Source of the DNA: Sphingomonas yunnanensis
GTDB lineage: Bacteria > Pseudomonadota > Alphaproteobacteria > Sphingomonadales > Sphingomonadaceae
DNA: 64,000 nt
Assembly: GCF_019898765.1 (NCBI RefSeq)
Contig: NZ_JAIOKB010000001.1
Span: forward strand, 1,054,001 to 1,118,000
Direction: 5' to 3'
Shown: one piece after another, positions 59,695 through 64,000 of the stretch
Numbering within the stretch: position 1 is the first letter of the stretch
Layout of the letters: each line of letters starts with the position of its first letter
The notes under the pieces: model-generated
The model's database searches: none
The model's input: the letters and a program-made list of their open reading frames with translations, nothing else
Told to the model about the DNA's origin: nothing
Position numbers and translations under genes: made by a program

Positions 59695-59726
59695 CTCCAT
59701 GTCGGTCGGGTCAGCGACCCGTCCGA

Positions 59727-61094
59727 TCAGCTCTCGCGGTAGGTGCCGGAGAAGCTGCGGTTGAGGTTGGTCGAGCCGGTGCCGTCGTCGCTCGTCGCCG
59801 AACTCGTGGTCGACGTGCCTGCCGCCGCGCCCGACGTCGTCGCCCCGGTCGTGCTGCCGCCCGAGGTGACGCTCGCGCCCGACGCCGTACCGCGACTCAG
59901 CGAACTGTCACGCTGACGGTTGCTGTCGTTGCCGCGATCGCCGTAGCCGAACATCGCCTGGTTCTTCTCCTCGGTGCGCCAGTGCTGCTTGGCCTCGTCC
60001 GCGCTCTTGCTCAGCGTGACCTTCTTGTCCTCGACCGACTTGATCCAGCGTGACGGGATCGAGTGGTGCTGCCCACCCGCGTCGGCGTCGTTCTTGGTCA
60101 ACAGGATCCGGTCACCGCGCACCTTGTCGACGGTGCCGACATGGCTGCCGTCCGAGCCGAGCACCTCGTCATGCTCCTGCACCTTGTCGAGCGAGTCGCG
60201 CTGGCCCTGGCGCTCGGTGCGCCACGACGCGAACTCGTTGTGGAACTTGGTGCGGTTCTCCTGACGATATTCGTCATAGTCGCGGTCGAAGGACGCGATC
60301 TGTCCCGAACGCCAGCTGTGATAATCGCCGTCCCGATCGCGGTCGTTGTCGCTGCGCTGGTTGTCATAGCGCTCGTCGTAGCGGTTATCGGCCTCGCGAC
60401 GGCGCTCGGCGTCTTCGTCGCCGAACCAGCTGCGGACCTCGTCGCCCGCGCGCGCCAGGAAGCCGCGCTCGTCATAGTCGTAACCCTCAGGCTGCCGGCC
60501 ATAGTCGCGGCCGCCCTGCGGCCCGCCCTGCTGGCGGTTACGGTAATTGTCGTCGTCGGCGTGGCGGCGCGAGCCGACATCCTCGAAGCGGCGCCCGTCC
60601 GAGGCATAGCTGCCGTGATACTCGCCGCCCTGCCCCTGCTGGCCGTAGCCGCGGCCCTGCGAGCCGTAGCCCTGCTGACCGCCGCCGCGATTGCCGTAAT
60701 TCTGGTTGCCGTAATCCTGGCGTTGGAAGCGGTCGCGGTCCTGGCCGTAGCCCGACTGGCCGTAGCCCGACTGGCCGTACTGCTGCGCGCCGTAGCGACC
60801 GCGGTCGCCGCCACCGAAGCCGCCCTCGCCGTAACCGCGGTCGCCGTAGCCGCGATCGCCGCGGTTATCGTCACGGTAGCCGCTGGCGTAACCGGCGTTG
60901 CCATATTCGCGGCGGCCGCTCGATCCGCGATCATCGTCGTCGCGATCAGACCTGCCGGCGCTCTGATAATCGCGCGCACTCGAGTAGCTCTGGTTGCGCC
61001 CCGACCCATAGTCGCGGCCATAGTCCTGAGTCTCACTGCGGCCATAATAGTCGCCCTGAGGATTGGTACCGCGCGGATAGCGTTCGTAACCCAT
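59727..61094 (-). CDS. Gly/Tyr/Arg-rich low-complexity protein with DUF2171-like C-terminus
   Basis: The 455-residue product starts at ATG 61094 after AGGAGA. Residues 1 to about 230 are low complexity, with many GYG, YGQ, RGYGD and SGYGQ units, charged and tyrosine-rich; no globular fold is likely. The next part has [21 protein letters not shown] and a basic/acidic stretch. Residues about 315-385 form a DUF2171-like domain with [27 protein letters not shown] and [31 protein letters not shown] Ser/Thr/Ala-rich tail follows. Such proteins are stress-associated in sphingomonads by my recollection, not by sequence proof. Confidence 0.85.
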   Translation of the reverse strand: MGYERYPRGTNPQGDYYGRSETQDYGRDYGSGRNQSYSSARDYQSAGRSDRDDDDRGSSGRREYGNAGYASGYRDDNRGDRGYGDRGYGEGGFGGGDRGRYGAQQYGQSGYGQSGYGQDRDRFQRQDYGNQNYGNRGGGQQGYGSQGRGYGQQGQGGEYHGSYASDGRRFEDVGSRRHADDDNYRNRQQGGPQGGRDYGRQPEGYDYDERGFLARAGDEVRSWFGDEDAERRREADNRYDERYDNQRSDNDRDRDGDYHSWRSGQIASFDRDYDEYRQENRTKFHNEFASWRTERQGQRDSLDKVQEHDEVLGSDGSHVGTVDKVRGDRILLTKNDADAGGQHHSIPSRWIKSVEDKKVTLSKSADEAKQHWRTEEKNQAMFGYGDRGNDSNRQRDSSLSRGTASGASVTSGGSTTGATTSGAAAGTSTTSSATSDDGTGSTNLNRSFSGTYRES

Positions 61095-61331
61095 GGTGGT
61101 TCTCCTACGTGACACGTCGCGCGGCGCCTTGCGCCGTCGCGATCGGGCAAACTGATAAGGATCAACCGCACGGTTCGTTCCTACCGTTGCGCCACCGCAA
61201 CGGCGGCTCGTCGCGGGTGGCCAACGGCTCGCCCGCGCGGCCGGATTCCCGACAGAACGACAATTTCGTGTTGCACCCCCCGAACGTGCCGGCTAAGGGC
61301 GGCGCTCCCCGGCGATGCCGCGGGAGCGGGC

Positions 61332-61407
61332 GGGGCTGTAGCTCAGATGGGAGAGCGCTGCAATCGCACTGCAGAGGTCAGGGGTTCGATTCCCCTCAGC
61401 TCCACCA
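61332..61407 (+). tRNA. tRNA-Ala (anticodon CGC)
   Basis: The cloverleaf is complete: acceptor GGGGCTG (61332-61338) pairs with CAGCTCC, with the D-arm GCTCAGATGGGAGAGC, the anticodon stem CTGCA/TGCAG and loop ATCGCAC with anticodon CGC, the T-arm AGGGG-TTCGATT-CCCCT, and an encoded CCA at 61405-61407. CGC reads GCG (Ala). The structure is canonical. Confidence 0.97.
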
Positions 61408-61451
61408 CCCGCCCGATCGCTCTCCCTTCTGGCCCCGCCGCGGGGCCGCGG

Positions 61452-62216
61452 ATGACCGCCGCCGACGACGATACGACGCTGCCGCCGGCCACCCCTGCCG
61501 CGACGCTGATCGTGTTCCGCGACCGCGCGGGTTCGCTGCCCGAGCTGCTTATGGTCGAGCGCTCCGCCTGTCTCGCCTTCGCGCCGGGCGCCACGGTCTT
61601 TCCGGGCGGGAGGGTCGAGCCCGGCGACGTGGCGCTCGCCGACTCGCTCGGACCGACCGCGCCCGCCGACGCCGCCGCACGAATCGCCGCGATCCGCGAG
61701 ACGATCGAGGAGACCGGCGTCGCGATCGGGCTGGCTGCACCCCGCGCCGCCGACGTCATCCGCGGCGCTCTTCAGCGCGGCGCAGCGCTGGCCGAGGCAT
61801 TGGGTGGTGCAACGCTCGACCTCGACTCGCTGGTGCCGTTCGCTCGTTGGCGTCCCGGCGAGCGCCACGCGCGCGTGTTCGACGCGCTCTTCTACCTCGC
61901 ACGTCTGCCCGCCGCGGCGCCACCGGCGCGGGTCGACGCGACCGAGAACGTGCGGCTCGATTGGCTCAGCGCGCGCGACGCGCTCGATGCCGCCGCCCGC
62001 GGTGAGCGCACCCTGATCTTCCCGACCCGCCGCAACCTCGAGCGGCTGGCGCAGTTTGCCAACTATGACGAGGCGGTGGCGCACGCGCGCGCCACGCCGG
62101 TGCGGCGGATCACGCCGTGGATCGAGCGGCGCGACGGAGTCGACCACCTCTGCATCCCCGACGACCTCGGCTACCCGACCGCCGCAGAACCGGTGGCAGA
62201 CGCACGACGCGGCTGA
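61452..62216 (+). CDS. Nudix hydrolase (NUDT19-like)
   Basis: The 254-residue product begins at ATG 61452, right after the tRNA. It has LIVFRDRAGSLPELLMVERS, the Nudix start FPGGRVEPGDV and, after a 30-residue insertion, the REUxEExGU end AIRETIEETGVAIGLA. Such enzymes hydrolyse pyrophosphate bonds; the enlarged length and the inserted Nudix box resemble NUDT7/NUDT19 types that act on acyl-CoA or polyphosphate. No partner gene defines the substrate. It overlaps the extensin-like frame by 4 bases if that starts at CTG. Confidence 0.9.
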   Translation: MTAADDDTTLPPATPAATLIVFRDRAGSLPELLMVERSACLAFAPGATVFPGGRVEPGDVALADSLGPTAPADAAARIAAIRETIEETGVAIGLAAPRAADVIRGALQRGAALAEALGGATLDLDSLVPFARWRPGERHARVFDALFYLARLPAAAPPARVDATENVRLDWLSARDALDAAARGERTLIFPTRRNLERLAQFANYDEAVAHARATPVRRITPWIERRDGVDHLCIPDDLGYPTAAEPVADARRG

Positions 62217-62968
62217 CATCTGGCGCTCGCCTGCTCCGCGCCACGCGCCGCGCGCTCACGACCGCGGTGGTGCTATTGCTGCTCGCCGCGGCGGGGCTGA
62301 CGGCGTGGGGCTACCTGCGCGAGCGCCCGCAGGATCTGCCCTGGGCGCCGCTCGATCTCGGCCAGCCGATCGGCCTGTTCACCGGTCGCAAGCTCGCCGG
62401 ACTCGCCGACGACCCGGCGCGCTGCGCCGCGCTGCTCGACCAAGCGGGGGTGCGCTTCGCCACCGTGCCGGCGCGGCGCCCAGCGGAGTCGCAATGCGGC
62501 TATGACTCGGCGGTGCGGCTCGACAGAGGCGGCGCACGGCGGATCGCGCTGGCGCCCGCGACCGTCGCGGTCGCCTGCCCCGTCGCCGCGGCGCTGGCGA
62601 TGTGGGAATGGGACGTGGTCGCGCCCGCCGCGCAGCGCCACTTCGGCGCGAAGGTCGGTCGGATCGAGCATCTCGGCAGCTATTCCTGCCGTCGCATGTA
62701 CGGCCGCAGCAGCGGCGGGTGGAGCGAGCACGCGACCGCCAACGCACTCGACGTCGCCGCCTTCCGGCTCGACGACGGCACCCGCATCAGCGTGCTGCGC
62801 GACTGGCGTGGCGGCGGTGCTAAAGCTGCGTTCCTGCGCGACGTGCGCGACGGCGCCTGTCGCGTGTTCGCGACGGTGCTCTCGCCCGACTATAACGCGG
62901 CGCACCGCGACCACCTGCACCTCGACCAGGCCGCGCGCGGCGCCACGGGCTCGCGCGCGTGCCGGTAG
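62213..62968 (+). CDS. Extensin-like family protein (secreted)
   Basis: The product of about 251 residues has an N-terminal basic stretch and membrane/signal span (ALTTAVVLLLLAAAGLTAWGY), then a catalytic-like domain with SQCGYDSAVRLDRGG, CPVAAALAMWEWDVVAPAAQ, HLGSYSCRRMYGRSSGGWSEH and HLDQAARGATGSRACR. This matches the extensin-like C-terminal family of alphaproteobacterial periplasmic proteins. The start is uncertain: CTG 62213 overlaps the Nudix stop as CTGA; the nearest ATG is 62117, inside the Nudix gene. No canonical codon lies between these and the membrane span. Confidence 0.78.
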   Translation: MTSGARLLRATRRALTTAVVLLLLAAAGLTAWGYLRERPQDLPWAPLDLGQPIGLFTGRKLAGLADDPARCAALLDQAGVRFATVPARRPAESQCGYDSAVRLDRGGARRIALAPATVAVACPVAAALAMWEWDVVAPAAQRHFGAKVGRIEHLGSYSCRRMYGRSSGGWSEHATANALDVAAFRLDDGTRISVLRDWRGGGAKAAFLRDVRDGACRVFATVLSPDYNAAHRDHLHLDQAARGATGSRACR

Positions 62969-63333
62969 AAGGGTGGCGCCCCGTCGCTGAGCCACCCGGA
63001 ACTCGCGCGCTCGCCCTGCGCCTGGACGCACGCGGCTGGGACTCCCGCGAGAACATGTGGCGCGCGCTGCTCGACGCGCTGGGGACGCCCGAGTGGCACG
63101 GCGACAGCCTCGACGCGCTGTATGACTCGCTGGTGTCGGGGTTGAACCGTGTCCGGCCGCCGCTGGTGGTGGAGCTGGTCGGCGCGGCGGGATGCCCGGC
63201 GGCGCTGGTGGCCTATCTGACCCGCGTGCGGGAGGTGTTCGCGGACGCGGGCGCGGCGCTGAACGAGCGGGTCGAGCTTCGCCTCCTGCCCGCGGCGCCG
63301 CGATCGCGCGCCCCGACGCGATCGCGACGTTAG
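62959..63333 (+). CDS. Barstar-family protein
   Basis: The 124-residue product starts at GTG 62959 and overlaps the extensin gene by 10 bases. Its core DARGWDSRENMWRALLDALGTPEWHGDSLDALYDSLVSG is the barstar helix pair, with the conserved 'W-x-G-x-x-x-D-A-L-x-D' pattern, and PPLVVELVGAAG follows. Barstar-like proteins inhibit RNases of the barnase family. No RNase toxin gene is adjacent. The C-terminus is Arg-rich. Confidence 0.85.
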   Translation: MPVEGWRPVAEPPGTRALALRLDARGWDSRENMWRALLDALGTPEWHGDSLDALYDSLVSGLNRVRPPLVVELVGAAGCPAALVAYLTRVREVFADAGAALNERVELRLLPAAPRSRAPTRSRR

Positions 63334-63339
63334 CTTGGC

Positions 63340-63891
63340 TCAGTGGGGCAGCGCGGTGACGTCGACCTTCTCGACCCAGGCCGGGAAGAAGACGGGCTGA
63401 CGCGACGACCAGCCCGACGCCGTCGCCGCCGCCTCGCTGATCGACTGGAGCAGCGCCCGGCGCAGCTCCGGATGGAGGTGCGGCATGGCCGCGGCGGCGC
63501 AGAAGGCGGAGGGCAGCCATGGCCGCACCTGTGCCCCGACCAGCCGCTCGTAGAGGAAGCGATAGGCCGAGAAGGTGGTGATCCGGCCCTGTCCGAGATC
63601 GAAGGCGGAGAGCGTGATCAGCGGCGCGAGCAGCTGCTCGGCGGCCTCGAGTCCGCTGTCGTCGGGCACCAGCGCGCGGATCGCGGGGAGGCGGCGATAG
63701 TGATGCGCCTGCGCGCGGATGCTCGCCGCCTCGACGACGTCGCGTGACCAGCGCGTCATGGCATCGTCGCGGTCGAGCCCAACGTCCAGGCTGCGCCGCA
63801 CGTAGCGCTGTGTCGCGGCCGCGAAGCCCGCGAATTCCTTCATCTCGGCCAATGTCATCGCACCCTCGGCCGGCTTCCTTCTGGCACCCAT
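63340..63891 (-). CDS. Conserved hypothetical protein (183 aa)
   Basis: The product begins at ATG 63891 (a downstream ATG at 63858 is also possible). It is helical and neutral: TLAEMKEFAGFAAATQRYVRRSLDVGLDRDDAMTRW, LEAAEQLLAPLITLSAFDLGQGRI, AYRFLYERLVGAQVRP and SSRQPVFFPAWVEKVDVTALPH. No catalytic motif or family was recognised. It is convergent with the barstar gene. A TTAA-N8-TTAA element lies upstream. Confidence 0.6.
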   Translation of the reverse strand: MGARRKPAEGAMTLAEMKEFAGFAAATQRYVRRSLDVGLDRDDAMTRWSRDVVEAASIRAQAHHYRRLPAIRALVPDDSGLEAAEQLLAPLITLSAFDLGQGRITTFSAYRFLYERLVGAQVRPWLPSAFCAAAAMPHLHPELRRALLQSISEAAATASGWSSRQPVFFPAWVEKVDVTALPH

Positions 63892-63943
63892 GATCCGTAC
63901 CCCGCCCCAGCGTTTCAACCGGGAGGATCATGCGCGAAAAGGG

Positions 63944-63960
63944 TTAACGCAGCCCTTAAC
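63944..63960. promoter_or_regulatory. CtrA-like TTAA-N8-TTAAC element (weak)
   Basis: TTAAC at 63944-63948 and TTAAC at 63956-63960 are direct copies separated so that TTAA-N8-TTAA results; the CtrA consensus in alphaproteobacteria is TTAA-N7-TTAA. It is 53-69 bases upstream of the 63891 start. The one-base spacing mismatch leaves this as a suggestion only. Confidence 0.25.
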
Positions 63961-64000
63961 GCGCGTGCCTTCCGATTGTCATCAATCCATCACGATCTGT

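Noticed and set aside
61150..61200. A GGAAC box upstream of the low-complexity gene, considered as an EcfG general-stress promoter.
   Set aside because: The -10 element with the required CGTT at 16-18 bases was not found; only CTTA is at the expected distance.
60050..62005. A 651-codon plus-strand frame and a 349-codon plus-strand hydrophobic frame opposite the Gly/Tyr-rich gene.
   Set aside because: Both are shadows: the second is an artificial Ala/Val-rich translation of the complementary GYG/DRD codons. The minus-strand gene has a ribosome binding site, a terminator and a folded C-terminal domain.
1..64000. CRISPR arrays and cas genes.
   Set aside because: No regularly spaced direct repeats of 24-40 bases with unique spacers were seen; the only regular repeats are the RTX gene repeats and the iterons.

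Overview
The window is high-GC DNA with the gene content of an alphaproteobacterium, most likely a sphingomonad. Supporting signs are frequent GTG starts, a tRNA-Ala with encoded CCA, DUF4893 and DUF2171 proteins, a GapR-family domain, a bdhA-type 3-hydroxybutyrate dehydrogenase, and many 4-base ATGA/GTGA gene overlaps. No 16S rRNA gene is present, so the genus is inferred.

Bases 1 to about 20,556 are one end of an HK97-type siphoviral prophage, cut by the left window edge. A long leftward unit runs from a Cro-like gene (15,730) through replication genes (sliding clamp, GapR-like protein, SSB, primase-helicase) to HNH, terminase, prohead protease, capsid, portal and head-tail connector genes. 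A LexA/CI-type repressor (15,825) is divergent. A rightward unit (16,746 to 20,420) carries a small membrane protein, a PAPS-reductase-like enzyme, three small proteins and the tyrosine integrase. Five copies of an operator with consensus TTGCGA-N3-TCGCAA lie in the two control regions. A 3' tRNA remnant next to the integrase marks the right attachment site.

From 20,661 to 51,399 lies a surface polysaccharide locus. A leftward seven-gene operon (27,121 to 20,959) encodes two GT4 glycosyltransferases, a PglC-like initiating sugar transferase, a formyltransferase-like protein, a PIG-L deacetylase, an ATP-grasp protein and a HAD hydrolase. A rightward operon (27,412 to 33,362) encodes a nucleotide-sugar 4,6-dehydratase, a DegT aminotransferase, a sulfotransferase, a Wza-like lipoprotein and an outer-membrane barrel. 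A second leftward block (46,104 to 33,258) encodes a HAD-UbiA fusion, an SMR-like transporter, an SDR enzyme, an acyltransferase, a Wzy-like polymerase, a pectate-lyase-like protein, a 1508-residue RTX repeat protein and a GT4 enzyme. A GT39-like enzyme, another GT4, a methyltransferase and a Wzx-like flippase finish the locus. Together these predict a Wzx/Wzy polymer that starts with a 4-amino-4,6-dideoxy sugar and may be sulfated, acylated and decorated from a polyprenyl-linked pentose donor. No Wzc/Wzz co-polymerase is visible.

From 51,433 to the end the region is mostly housekeeping: polyprenyl diphosphate synthase, chorismate mutase, a GAF protein, a cation-efflux transporter, a frameshifted gene, DUF4893, bdhA, a zinc metallopeptidase, a chemoreceptor, a Gly/Tyr-rich low-complexity DUF2171 protein, tRNA-Ala(CGC), a Nudix hydrolase, an extensin-like protein, a barstar-like protein and one protein of unknown function.
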